This document shows positions 36,022 to 45,683 of a stretch of DNA of 64,000 bases, piece after piece; within the stretch, counting starts at the first letter, position 1; the number at the start of each line of letters is the position of its first letter. The DNA comes from Ralstonia wenshanensis (GTDB lineage: Bacteria; Pseudomonadota; Gammaproteobacteria; Burkholderiales; Burkholderiaceae). Where the stretch lies: positions 620,001-684,000 of the forward strand of contig NZ_CP076413.1 in the NCBI RefSeq assembly GCF_021173085.1, given 5' to 3'. The translations under genes and the position numbers were made by a program. The notes under the pieces were generated by a model. That model made no database searches. It was not told where the DNA came from and saw only the letters and a list, made by a program, of their open reading frames with translations.

Positions 36022-36330
36022 ATGGTTGTCGCTGGATGGTTGTCGGCGGCGCCCGGTCTGTTTGTCGCTGGTGGGGTGCTTCCAAGTATCTCGCGCCAGG
36101 AGTTCGAGACCTCTTGCATGCAAGACGTCATGCCGGGCCGCCTCGTTATCTGCAAGGACGAGGTGACCGAATCGGTGGACCCGGAAGCCTTCTAGCTGCG
36201 GCTGTGGAACATGTTCATCCAGCCGCTCCACTGCCTGCTTGAACTGCCGCAGATCGACCGCATCCGCTGGCACCTCTTTTCCGATGTGCGCATCGTCAGC
36301 CGGCAAGGCAGCCCGTTTGAGGCGGGATGA
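36022..36330 (+). pseudogene. Broken reading frame with an internal TAG
   Basis: One frame runs from 36022 to TGA at 36328-36330, interrupted only by TAG at 36193-36195. The part before ends CKDEVTESVDPEAF and the part after reads LRLWNMFIQPLHCLLELPQ, then DRIRWHLFSDVRIVSRQG. Both halves look protein-like, which suggests one gene split by a point nonsense change, or the tail of a larger lost gene. I do not recognise the family. The preceding 35950-36060 stretch is built of repeated GTTGTCGG-like words and looks like rearranged DNA. Confidence 0.4.
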
Positions 36331-36354
36331 CCGGTCGCGATGACCGGGCGGACG

Positions 36355-37380
36355 TTACGCCTCAGCGAGCCGCTCCTTGGCCAGTCTCGTGCCTTCTGCC
36401 AGCGCTTCCAGCTTGCGCCACGCCACGTCCCGCGCCATCGGCGCCAGGCCGCAGTTCGTGCACGGGAACAGTCGCTCCTTCGGCACGAACGCCAGCGCCC
36501 GGCCGATGGTGTCAGCCACTTCCTCAGGTGTCTCTACCACGTCGCTGGCCACATCGATCACGCCGACCAGCACGTCCTTGCCGACCAGCAACTTCATCAG
36601 GTCGGGCGGCACATGGGAGTGGATGCATTCCAGGCTCACCTGGTCGATGCGGCTGCGGGCAAGCGCGGGGAATACCGCCTCGTACTGACGCCATTCGTCG
36701 CCCAGGGTGCGCTTCCAGTCGGTATTGGCCTTGATGCCGTAGCCGTAGCAGATGTGCACCGCCGTCGTACAGGTCAAGCCCTGCGCCGCGCGCTCGAGCG
36801 CCTGCACGCCCCAGTCAGCGGCGTCCTTCATGTAGACATTGAACGCGGGTTCGTCGAACTGGATGATGTCCACGCCATCGGCTTGCAGTGCGAGCGCTTC
36901 CTGGTTGAGCAATTCCGCAAACGCGAAGGCCATCTTGACCTTGTCGCCGTAGAAGCGGTCTGCCACGGTGTCGACAATGGTCATGGGGCCGGGCAGCGTG
37001 AACTTCAGCTTCTTCTTCGTGTGGGCGCGCGCCAGCTGGGCTTCGAAAGCGTGCACGCGGCCCTTCAGGCGCAGGGCAGCAACCACCTGCGGCACCATCG
37101 CGTCGTAGCGGTTGTCGCGGATGCCCATCTTCACCTTGTGCTCGAAGTCGATGCCCTCGACCTGCTCCAGGAAGCCGTGCACGAAGTGCTGGCGCGATTG
37201 CTCGCCGTCGCACACGATGTCCAGGCCTGCGTCTTCCTGGGCTTTGATCCACAGCAGCGTCGCGTCGGCCTTGGCCTGGAGCAGCGCATCGCCTTCAGCC
37301 CTCCACTGAGGCCAGAGTTTGTTGGTTTCAGCCAGCCAGGCAGGCTTCGGCAGGCTGCCGGCGATGGAGGTTTCAAACAT
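36355..37380 (-). CDS. mesD: Core cobalamin-independent methionine synthase (MesD type)
   Basis: A 341-residue protein equal to the catalytic C-terminal half of MetE without the N-terminal folate-binding half. It has the zinc ligands in AVHICYGYG and CTNCGLAP and the family motif QFDEPAFNV. Short core-MetE proteins next to DUF1852 belong to the folate-independent MesD group, which methylates homocysteine using a methyl donor other than methyl-tetrahydrofolate and depends on MesX (established for this family as I recall). AAGGA lies 9 bases before the ATG. It is last in the mesX/flavin reductase group. Confidence 0.85.
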   Translation of the reverse strand: MFETSIAGSLPKPAWLAETNKLWPQWRAEGDALLQAKADATLLWIKAQEDAGLDIVCDGEQSRQHFVHGFLEQVEGIDFEHKVKMGIRDNRYDAMVPQVVAALRLKGRVHAFEAQLARAHTKKKLKFTLPGPMTIVDTVADRFYGDKVKMAFAFAELLNQEALALQADGVDIIQFDEPAFNVYMKDAADWGVQALERAAQGLTCTTAVHICYGYGIKANTDWKRTLGDEWRQYEAVFPALARSRIDQVSLECIHSHVPPDLMKLLVGKDVLVGVIDVASDVVETPEEVADTIGRALAFVPKERLFPCTNCGLAPMARDVAWRKLEALAEGTRLAKERLAEA

Positions 37381-37575
37381 CGGACGATTCCTTTCAAGAA
37401 AGATGGGTGTGGCAAACGTGCTTCGGGACCGTTTTGCCAGAGCAGCCGCGGGATGGTGTGTTATGTGGGGCAGGACTGCCGGCAGCGCCGATGCGAGTGC
37501 CGCTAGACAGCGATATTCGCTTCGGCAAGCCTGGTCAACGAGATGTCGGAAGAATGGCCCATGTATTTTGGCCAG

Positions 37576-38559
37576 TCAGAGCGCGAAATCGGTCGCCCAT
37601 TGTTCAAGGACGCGCTTATAGGGCTTGATGAAATGCTCCTCTGCAAACTTCCCTTGTTTGACAGCCAACTGGCTGCGTTCTTCCCGGTCATAGACAATCT
37701 GCGTCACCGAGTAATCCTGATGCTTCAGGCTCGGTTGATAGAGTTTTCCTGCTGCAGCATTGGCGTTATAAATTTCCGGACGATAAATCTTTTGAAAGGT
37801 CTCCATGGTGCTGATGGTGCCGATCAATTCGAGATTCGTGTAATCACCCAGCAGGTCGCCTTGAAAGTAGAAAGCCAAGGGTGCAACGCCATTCGGCGGC
37901 ATGAAAAACCGAACCTGCATCCCCATCTTTGCGAAATACTGGTCAGTTGAGGACAGTGCATTCTGTTGGTACTCCACACCCAGTACGGGATGCTGGTTCC
38001 CGGTCCGCCGATAGGTCTTGCTGGTCGAGGCGCTGATGCAGATGACAGGCGGCTTGCTGAAGCGCTCCTTGTAAGCGCGCGAGTTGACAAATTGCTGGAA
38101 CAGCTTGCCATGCAAGTCGCCAAAATCGTCTGGAGTGCTGAATTCCGCTCGATGGGCGTTGTACTCCGGAAGCAGGACGCTGAAGTCGTAATCGCGCACG
38201 TAGGAAGAAAAATTGTTTCCCGCGATGCCGTCGATGCGCTTGTTCGTTGTCCTGTCGAGAATGCTGGTTTTCAGTATCTCGATCAGCGGAAATACATCGT
38301 TGCTGCTTTGGGCGTCAAGGTTCATCTCGACAGAGATGATCTCAAGTTCGACAGCGTAGCGATCTCCCGTGGGATTGTCCCAATGCGCCAAATCATTGAA
38401 GCGATTGTCAATCATCCGCAGTGTGTTGCGCAGGTTCTGCTGCCGATTATTTCCACGGGCCAGGTTGGCAAAGTTTGTGGTGATGCGAGTGCTGTCCGAT
38501 GGCTGATAGTTTTCATCGAAACAAATGCTTTTGAGGCTAAAGGTGAGTTCTTGGTTCAT
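37576..38559 (-). CDS. mesX: MesX-like DUF1852 protein, partner of MesD
   Basis: A 327-residue soluble protein without signal or membrane segments. The N-terminus (FSLKSICFDENYQPSDSTRITTNFANLARG) and the C-terminal HFIKPYKRVLEQWATDFAL match the DUF1852 family, whose genes travel with core methionine synthases and which is required for their function. The reaction is unknown; dependence on oxygen has been suggested. The gene is clearly AT-richer than its neighbours. The gap to mesD is 195 bases with no terminator seen; the flavin reductase lies 45 bases upstream. Confidence 0.85.
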   Translation of the reverse strand: MNQELTFSLKSICFDENYQPSDSTRITTNFANLARGNNRQQNLRNTLRMIDNRFNDLAHWDNPTGDRYAVELEIISVEMNLDAQSSNDVFPLIEILKTSILDRTTNKRIDGIAGNNFSSYVRDYDFSVLLPEYNAHRAEFSTPDDFGDLHGKLFQQFVNSRAYKERFSKPPVICISASTSKTYRRTGNQHPVLGVEYQQNALSSTDQYFAKMGMQVRFFMPPNGVAPLAFYFQGDLLGDYTNLELIGTISTMETFQKIYRPEIYNANAAAGKLYQPSLKHQDYSVTQIVYDREERSQLAVKQGKFAEEHFIKPYKRVLEQWATDFAL

Positions 38560-38604
38560 TGTGATCCAGTGACCTAATTTCGGAGAGAAAAGCCAATTCG
38601 TGTT

Positions 38605-39186
38605 TCAGGCCACAACCACCGCATCGGCCAGAGACGACCTGGCGTGGTGCGTCAATTCGACCAACGGCAATGCCCGTTGGACGGCCAGTCTTGCCCGCTC
38701 AGTCAGGGCCTCGTCCTGCAGGCGGTAATCCACGAAATCCTTGTCGGTCGCGTAGACGCCCAGCGGCAACGTGCGTGCCTGGAAAAAGCTGAACAGCGGC
38801 CGCAACTGGTGGTCGATCACCAGGGCATGGCGCTCACTCCCGCCAGTGGCTGCCAACAGAACGGGTTTGTCGATCAGGGCGTCCTGGTGAATGAAGTCGA
38901 AGAAATGCTTGAACAGCCCGGTGTAAGAGCCGCGGTAGACCGGCGTTGCCACCACCAGGACGTCAGCTTGCTCGACCGCCGCGAGCTCCCGCTCCACCGT
39001 ATCGGGCAGTTGGGATCGCCAGACCGCGCCGGCAAGCCGTGGTGCGAGTTGGCCCAGTTCGATCAGGCGTTGTTGGCACGGAACTTCGTCGGCGATCAGA
39101 TCCAGCAGGTGCTCTGCCAGGGCTGCAGCCTTGGAGGGGCGTTGCAGTCCGCCGGAAACCGCTACTACTCGAAGTGGACGTGTCAT
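38605..39186 (-). CDS. NAD(P)H-dependent FMN reductase (SsuE/MsuE-like)
   Basis: A 193-residue flavodoxin-fold protein. The N-terminal VVAVSGGLQRPSKAAALAEHL is the flavin phosphate loop, and ATPVYRGSYTGLFKHFFDFI is the SsuE-family signature. It supplies reduced FMN to a partner oxygenase. Placed directly upstream of mesX and mesD, it suggests that the MesX/MesD reaction uses reduced flavin and oxygen. The start at 39186 is preferred over an upstream ATG because it begins the fold; ribosome binding site is weak (GAAAGC). Confidence 0.85.
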   Translation of the reverse strand: MTRPLRVVAVSGGLQRPSKAAALAEHLLDLIADEVPCQQRLIELGQLAPRLAGAVWRSQLPDTVERELAAVEQADVLVVATPVYRGSYTGLFKHFFDFIHQDALIDKPVLLAATGGSERHALVIDHQLRPLFSFFQARTLPLGVYATDKDFVDYRLQDEALTERARLAVQRALPLVELTHHARSSLADAVVVA

Positions 39187-39245
39187 TTTTGCTTTCAGAT
39201 GGCTGCGATCGAACAATCGGAACGCATGGTATTGATGTGGATCAA

Positions 39246-39281
39246 TGAAGTAAAATGGTTTTATTTCACAAATTCATGAAT
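39246..39281. promoter_or_regulatory. Candidate MetR operators in the divergent gap
   Basis: TGAAGTAAAA and TTTTATTTCA (39246-39255 and 39259-39268) form a dyad with 9 of 10 positions paired around TGG, followed by a perfect palindrome ATTCATGAAT at 39272-39281. The TGAA...TTCA ends fit the known MetR half-sites. The sites lie 14 bases before the MetR-like start and 60 bases before the flavin reductase start. Confidence 0.6.
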
Positions 39282-39294
39282 AGGAATCATGTGA

Positions 39295-40218
39295 ATGCTT
39301 GAGCGCATCCACCTCAGCATCGTTCAGCAGGTCGAGAAGCAAGGGTCGTTGACGGCCGCCGCAGGCGTACTGAACCTGACCCAGTCGGCCCTGAGCCACA
39401 GCATGAAGAAACTAGAGCTGCAGCTGGGCACCGACATTTGGCTGCGCGAAGGACGAAGCCTGCGCCTGACGCAGGCCGGCCAATATCTGTTGGCCGTGGC
39501 GAACCGGGTGCTGCCGCAACTGGACTTGGCCGAAGAGCGCCTCGGCCAATTCGCGCAGGGCGAGCGCGGGGCGCTGCGTATCGGCATGGAATGCCATCCC
39601 TGCTACCAGTGGCTACTCAAAGTGGTGTCTCCCTATCTGGCCGCATGGCCCGACGTGGATGTGGACGTCAAGCAGAAGTTTCAGTTCGGCGGGATCGGTG
39701 CGTTGTTCGGCTACGAGATCGACCTGCTGGTCACGCCGGACCCGTTGTTCAAGCCGGGGCTGAAGTTCGAACCCGTATTCGACTACGAGCAGGTGCTGGT
39801 CGTGGCCCGGGGCCATACCCTGGCTTCGGCGGCCTATGTGAAACCCCAGCAGCTGACCCGGGAAGTGCTCATCAGCTACCCCGTGGACATCGAGCGCCTG
39901 GACATATACAGCCAGTTCCTGTTGCCGGCCGGTGTAACGCCCAGGCGCCACAAAGCCATCGAAACCACCGACATCATGCTGCAGATGGTGGCCAGCGGCC
40001 GCGGCGTGGCCGCCCTGCCGCGCTGGCTGGTCGAGGAATACGCGGCCAAGATCGAAGTGGTACCCGTGCGGCTGGGCGCGCGCGGCATCGCCAAGCAAAT
40101 CTTCCTGGGCGCACGCGAAGCGGACACCGCCATTGACTACGTGCGGGCCTTCATTGAACTGGCCCGCCAGCCTGCAATCGCTACCAACACTGCCATTGCC
40201 CAAGGAGCCAAGGGGTGA
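39295..40218 (+). CDS. MetR-like LysR-family regulator
   Basis: A 307-residue LysR regulator: helix-turn-helix in residues 5-60 (TAAAGVLNLTQSALSHSMKKLE), effector domain from about 90. Details such as MECHPCYQWLLKVV, the DLLVTPDP stretch and VAALPRWLVEEYA match MetR, the homocysteine-responsive activator of methionine synthase genes. It is divergent from the flavin reductase-mesX-mesD operon with dyad operators between. AGGAA lies 8 bases before the ATG. Confidence 0.88.
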   Translation: MLERIHLSIVQQVEKQGSLTAAAGVLNLTQSALSHSMKKLELQLGTDIWLREGRSLRLTQAGQYLLAVANRVLPQLDLAEERLGQFAQGERGALRIGMECHPCYQWLLKVVSPYLAAWPDVDVDVKQKFQFGGIGALFGYEIDLLVTPDPLFKPGLKFEPVFDYEQVLVVARGHTLASAAYVKPQQLTREVLISYPVDIERLDIYSQFLLPAGVTPRRHKAIETTDIMLQMVASGRGVAALPRWLVEEYAAKIEVVPVRLGARGIAKQIFLGAREADTAIDYVRAFIELARQPAIATNTAIAQGAKG

Positions 40219-40297
40219 GCGCCGATCGGCAAGCTGGGTGGTTACCGGGCGCGCTTGCCGTCATCGACCTCTCGACAATGAATTTCAGCGCCCGTTC

Positions 40298-40326
40298 TTG
40301 AAATCGTCATACCCCGTCCCTATAAT
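40298..40326 (+). promoter_or_regulatory. groESL promoter (-35 TTGAAA, N17, -10 TATAAT)
   Basis: TTGAAA at 40298-40303, a 17-base spacer, and TATAAT at 40321-40326, which overlaps the CIRCE operator by one base. A near-consensus housekeeping promoter whose start would fall inside CIRCE, as expected for HrcA repression. Confidence 0.85.
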
Positions 40327-40352
40327 TAGCACTCGCCGGGCAGGAGTGCTAA
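40326..40352. promoter_or_regulatory. CIRCE operator (HrcA site)
   Basis: TTAGCACTC (40326-40334), 9-base spacer, GAGTGCTAA (40344-40352): a perfect match to the CIRCE consensus. HrcA bound here represses groESL and is released when GroEL is titrated by misfolded protein. Confidence 0.97.
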
Positions 40353-40443
40353 CAACGCCTCCGGTCCCCGATGCTTTCCCGATGCGCCGCGTTCTGCGGC
40401 GCGTTTTGTGAATAAACACTCACTTTGCATTGAGGAGTTGTGT

Positions 40444-40734
40444 ATGAACCTGCGTCCTTTGCACGACCGCGTGATCGTGAAGCGCCTGGACAACGAAACC
40501 AAGACCGCTTCGGGCATCGTCATTCCTGACGCCGCCGCTGAAAAGCCGGATCAAGGCGAAGTGCTGGCCGTCGGCCCGGGCAAGAAAGACGACAAGGGCA
40601 ATGCGATCGCGCTGGACGTGAAGGTCGGCGACCGCGTGCTGTTCGGCAAGTACGCCGGCCAGGGCGTCAAGGTGGATGGTCAGGAAGTCCTGGTCATGCG
40701 CGAAGAAGACATCATGGCCGTGGTGCAAAAGTAA
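40444..40734 (+). CDS. groES: Co-chaperonin GroES
   Basis: A 96-residue co-chaperonin that caps the GroEL cavity. The sequence begins [15 protein letters not shown], has the mobile loop [21 protein letters not shown] and the end [14 protein letters not shown], all canonical. GAGGAG precedes the ATG; an upstream in-frame ATG would add 12 non-conserved residues. First gene of the CIRCE-controlled operon; groEL follows after 101 bases. Confidence 0.98.
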   Translation: MNLRPLHDRVIVKRLDNETKTASGIVIPDAAAEKPDQGEVLAVGPGKKDDKGNAIALDVKVGDRVLFGKYAGQGVKVDGQEVLVMREEDIMAVVQK

Positions 40735-40796
40735 GCACGCGCTCTGTCGCATCGCTTACCTGTAACCCAATCCTCATTGCCGGCGCCGCTGACTGA

Positions 40797-42479
<1,683 letters not shown>

Positions 42480-42532
42480 TTTGCCGCACCGGCCCTGGCC
42501 CGGTCATCCTCCGGGATGGCTGTTCCAAACAA

Positions 42533-42568
42533 AAAACCCCGTGGGTGCGAGCCCGCGGGGTTTTTTGT
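42533..42568 (+). terminator. Intrinsic terminator of groESL
   Basis: A-rich lead, stem AACCCCGTGGG / CCCGCGGGGTT (one G-T pair) around a short loop, then TTTTTTGTTG. It lies about 55 bases after the groEL stop codon. Confidence 0.92.
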
Positions 42569-42710
42569 TGCCTGCTTTGTTAAGACGACGTTAACGCTGC
42601 AACGCAGTGGGCTTGGCTACAATCGGCCCACCCGCGAGCCTCAGCGTCGTTGAATATCGATACGCGTCCTGAAGCGGGGTACGACAACAAATCAGGGAAG
42701 GGAAAAACAG

Positions 42711-43784
42711 ATGAACGACATCGCACGCGAGTCCATCCTGGGCAGCGCCCCCGCTCCAGCAGCGCCGCAACCCTTGCGACTGCGCTTTATCGGCAGCGGC
42801 TCGGAATACTTCCGTATCTGGATCGTCAACCTGCTGCTGACCATCGTCACGCTGGGCGTCTACTCGGCATGGGCAAAGGTGCGCACGCTGCAGTATTTCT
42901 ATCGCAACACCCAACTGGCCGGATCGAGCTTCGATTATCACGGCAGCCCGATTGCCATTCTCAAGGGTCGCGCGATCATTTTCGTGCTGGCGCTTGCGTT
43001 CAACCTGCTCGGCCATTCGTCAGCTGCGGTGGGGCTGGTACTGCTTGCGCTGATGGCCGCTGCGTTTCCGTGGCTGCTCGTACGGTCGCTGCGCTTTCGC
43101 ATGGCCAACTCCAGCTACCGTGGGCTGCGCTTCGCCTTTACGGGCAAGGATGCCGAGGGCTATATGGTGTTCCTGGTGTGGCCGATCCTGAGCGTGTTCT
43201 CGCTCTACCTGTTGGCGCCGCTGGCGCATCAGCGCTTCAAGCGCTATCAGCACAAGAACACGCGCTTCGGTACCGCGCCGTTTGATTTCTCGGCCACGCC
43301 GGGCAACTTCTACGGCGTGTATCTGCGCACGTTCGGCTTGGCAGTGCTGGCCGTTGTGGTGGCTGGCGTGCTGTCGTTGTTGCTGGGGGTGTCGTTCCAT
43401 CGTGCGCCGGGCATCGGCCAGATCTTCGGCTTCATCGTCATCGGCTTGTTCATGTACGCGGCGATGCTGTTCCTGACGCCGTACGTCCTGTCGCGCCTGC
43501 AGAACCTGGTGTGGAGCAACACGACGCTGGGCGCGCACCGCTTTCAGAGCCAGGTGGGCGCGGGCAAGCTGTTCTGGATCTTCGTGTCGAACGCGGTGAT
43601 GATCGTGATCACCGTCGGCCTGTTCACGCCGTTTGCACGGGTGCGTACTGCACGTTACAAGCTCGAATCTGTGACGATGTTTGCGTCGGGCTCACTCGAC
43701 ACCTTCGTGGCCGGCGAGACCACCAAGGTGAGCGCCCTGGGCGACGCCACCGTGGACTGGTACGACATCGATATTGCGCTGTAA
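42711..43784 (+). CDS. DUF898 (YjgN-like) membrane protein
   Basis: A 357-residue polytopic protein. Two repeated blocks (SEYFRIWIVNLLLTIVTLGVYSAWAKVRT and GKLFWIFVSNAVMIVITVGLFTPFARVRT) each start with an F/YFxIxxxN segment and end in a W/F-A-K/R-VRT motif, the DUF898 signature. It has about six to eight membrane helices. Function unknown; YjgN-like proteins are linked with envelope stress. The M48 peptidase gene starts 27 bases later, so the two probably act together at the inner membrane. Confidence 0.9.
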   Translation: MNDIARESILGSAPAPAAPQPLRLRFIGSGSEYFRIWIVNLLLTIVTLGVYSAWAKVRTLQYFYRNTQLAGSSFDYHGSPIAILKGRAIIFVLALAFNLLGHSSAAVGLVLLALMAAAFPWLLVRSLRFRMANSSYRGLRFAFTGKDAEGYMVFLVWPILSVFSLYLLAPLAHQRFKRYQHKNTRFGTAPFDFSATPGNFYGVYLRTFGLAVLAVVVAGVLSLLLGVSFHRAPGIGQIFGFIVIGLFMYAAMLFLTPYVLSRLQNLVWSNTTLGAHRFQSQVGAGKLFWIFVSNAVMIVITVGLFTPFARVRTARYKLESVTMFASGSLDTFVAGETTKVSALGDATVDWYDIDIAL

Positions 43785-43811
43785 CCGCGCTGCAAGGCAA
43801 AGGCACCTGCT

Positions 43812-44897
43812 GTGATTCTCGCGACCTACTTCGACGGCCGTACCTCGCGTGCGCAACCGGTGCGCCTTGCCGTCGAGGCGGGCGAGGCGGTGTTGTTCGA
43901 CCCCGAAGGCACGCCACTGCGCCGTGCACCGCTGTCTACGCTGCGGGTGTCGGAACGCGTCAAGCATGCACCGCGCCTGATTACGTTCGAAGACGGCGCG
44001 TTTTGCGAGATCACCGACCCCGCGGAGCAGACGTCGTTGAACGCGCTGCTGCATCGCACCGGCTATCGGGAGGGGTGGGTCGTGCTGGCGCAGAACAGCT
44101 GGAAGCTGGCGCTGGGCGCGCTGCTGGCCATGGTGGTGGTGCTGGCACTGGGGTATCGCTACGGCTTGCCATGGGGTGCCAAGGTGGTGGCCAACATGGT
44201 GCCGCAGCGCGCCGAAGCACAGCTCGGGCGCAGCACGCTCAAAGCCATGGATGAACGCTGGCTCCGGCCAAGCAAGTTGCCCGTCGCGCAGCAGGACCGC
44301 ATCCGCGCACGCTTTGCGGCGCTGCAGAGGCCCCCGCAGGCCACGCACACGTATCACATCGTCTTTCGGGATGCCGACATCGGCGCCAATGCCTTTGCGC
44401 TGCCGGGCGGGGACATTGTCGTGACCGATGCGCTGGTGAAGCTGGTGGGTGAGGGCGATGGTCTGACGGGTGTGCTGGCGCACGAGGCTGGTCACGTGGA
44501 ATATCGCCATGGGCTGCGACAGGTGATTCAGTCGTCGGCCATTGGCGCAACGGCGGCGCTGTTGTTTGGCGATGTCTCGACGATCCTGTCGGGTGTGCCG
44601 GCGGCGCTGCTCACGCTGCGCTATTCGCGTGACTACGAGCGCGACGCCGACCGCTATGCCGCGCTGCTGCTGCAGGAGAACGGCTTGTCTGTCGGCGCGT
44701 TTGCCGACGTGCTGCAGGCGCTGGAAGACACGCATGGCGGTACGCGCAAGGCGGATGCCGCCAAGAAGGGCGACGCCGCCAGCGATGACGATGCTTCGGC
44801 GTTTTTCTCATCGCACCCGCTCACGCGCGAGCGCATCGACACGCTGCGCCGCTTTGACCGCACGCACGGCGGCAGTGACAGCGGCGACGCGGACTGA
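43812..44897 (+). CDS. Membrane-anchored M48 family metalloprotease
   Basis: A 361-residue protein. Residues 1-90 form a small beta domain of the type found in front of M48 peptidases; a membrane helix at about 100-118 (LGALLAMVVVLALGYRY) anchors it; the peptidase domain has the zinc motif VLAHEAGHVEYRHG with the third ligand in the SRDYERDADRYA glutamate. The domain probably faces the periplasm and degrades misfolded membrane or envelope proteins, as HtpX/BepA relatives do. GTG start, weak ribosome site. Coupled to the DUF898 gene. Confidence 0.9.
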   Translation: MILATYFDGRTSRAQPVRLAVEAGEAVLFDPEGTPLRRAPLSTLRVSERVKHAPRLITFEDGAFCEITDPAEQTSLNALLHRTGYREGWVVLAQNSWKLALGALLAMVVVLALGYRYGLPWGAKVVANMVPQRAEAQLGRSTLKAMDERWLRPSKLPVAQQDRIRARFAALQRPPQATHTYHIVFRDADIGANAFALPGGDIVVTDALVKLVGEGDGLTGVLAHEAGHVEYRHGLRQVIQSSAIGATAALLFGDVSTILSGVPAALLTLRYSRDYERDADRYAALLLQENGLSVGAFADVLQALEDTHGGTRKADAAKKGDAASDDDASAFFSSHPLTRERIDTLRRFDRTHGGSDSGDAD

Positions 44898-45015
44898 GGT
44901 GTCGCGCACTCCGCTTATCAAGCTCGTCCAATTCCTGACAGCTTCGTCATCCGTTTGATCGATTTTCCCCCTGCCTCGTGCCACCAAGAATGGTGACAGA
45001 GGGACGGGGGACATC

Positions 45016-45462
45016 ATGCGACACGCTGAAACGGGCGTCATGAACGCATTGGCAGGTCTGCTGCCGCCAACGCTTGCGCAGCGGCTGCCGGACCGCATGA
45101 TGGTGATCCGAGTGCTGCGCTTCGGGGTCTCGGGTGTTGCGGCCACCGGCATGCACGTTGCCATCGCCACCACGCTCATCAACGGCTTTTCTGCCTCCCA
45201 GGTGACGGCCAACGGCGTAGCGTTCGTCTGCGCCAACGTCTGCTCGTACCTGCTCAACGCGCTGTGGAGCTTCTCGGCCAAGCCGGGACGCGCCAATTTC
45301 CTGCGCTTCTACGCCGTCTCTCTGCTCGGCTTGGCGCTGACGCTTGCGATCTCGTGGCTGGCGCAGACGTTGGGCCTGAGCTACTGGGCCGGGCTTGCGG
45401 CCATCCTGTCGGTGGTGCCGCCCCTCACCTTTTTATTGCATCGGTTCTGGACGTTCCGCTAG
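45016..45462 (+). CDS. GtrA-like membrane protein
   Basis: A 148-residue protein with four predicted membrane helices. VLRFGVSGVAATGMHVAIAT at the start, NGVAFVCANVCSYLLNALWSF and the end PPLTFLLHRFWTFR are typical of GtrA, which is thought to flip undecaprenyl- or polyprenyl-linked glucose or other sugars. A GtrB-like enzyme, its usual partner, is not adjacent; a GT2 glycosyltransferase starts at 63.3 kb. Confidence 0.9.
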   Translation: MRHAETGVMNALAGLLPPTLAQRLPDRMMVIRVLRFGVSGVAATGMHVAIATTLINGFSASQVTANGVAFVCANVCSYLLNALWSFSAKPGRANFLRFYAVSLLGLALTLAISWLAQTLGLSYWAGLAAILSVVPPLTFLLHRFWTFR

Positions 45463-45683
45463 CGGAGGGCAACATGGGCTGCCTCCACAAACCGCCCGCT
45501 ATGCAAGCCACCAAGCGGCTTCGCGTTTCATCGCTGAATCATACCTACGGCCAGTTTCGGACTGCGTCCGTGGCGGCTACAACTGACGATAAGGGACGGG
45601 GAGATCTGCAAGCGACCGGCGAGCCGCGGCAGGTAGTCGATACAACGCCCGATAGCCATTCACACCGGCGGAGGCGAAGGCAT

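Noticed and set aside
45016..45462. GtrA as part of the tad operon
   Set aside because: It is separated by 220 bases, and the family is tied to sugar flipping rather than pili.
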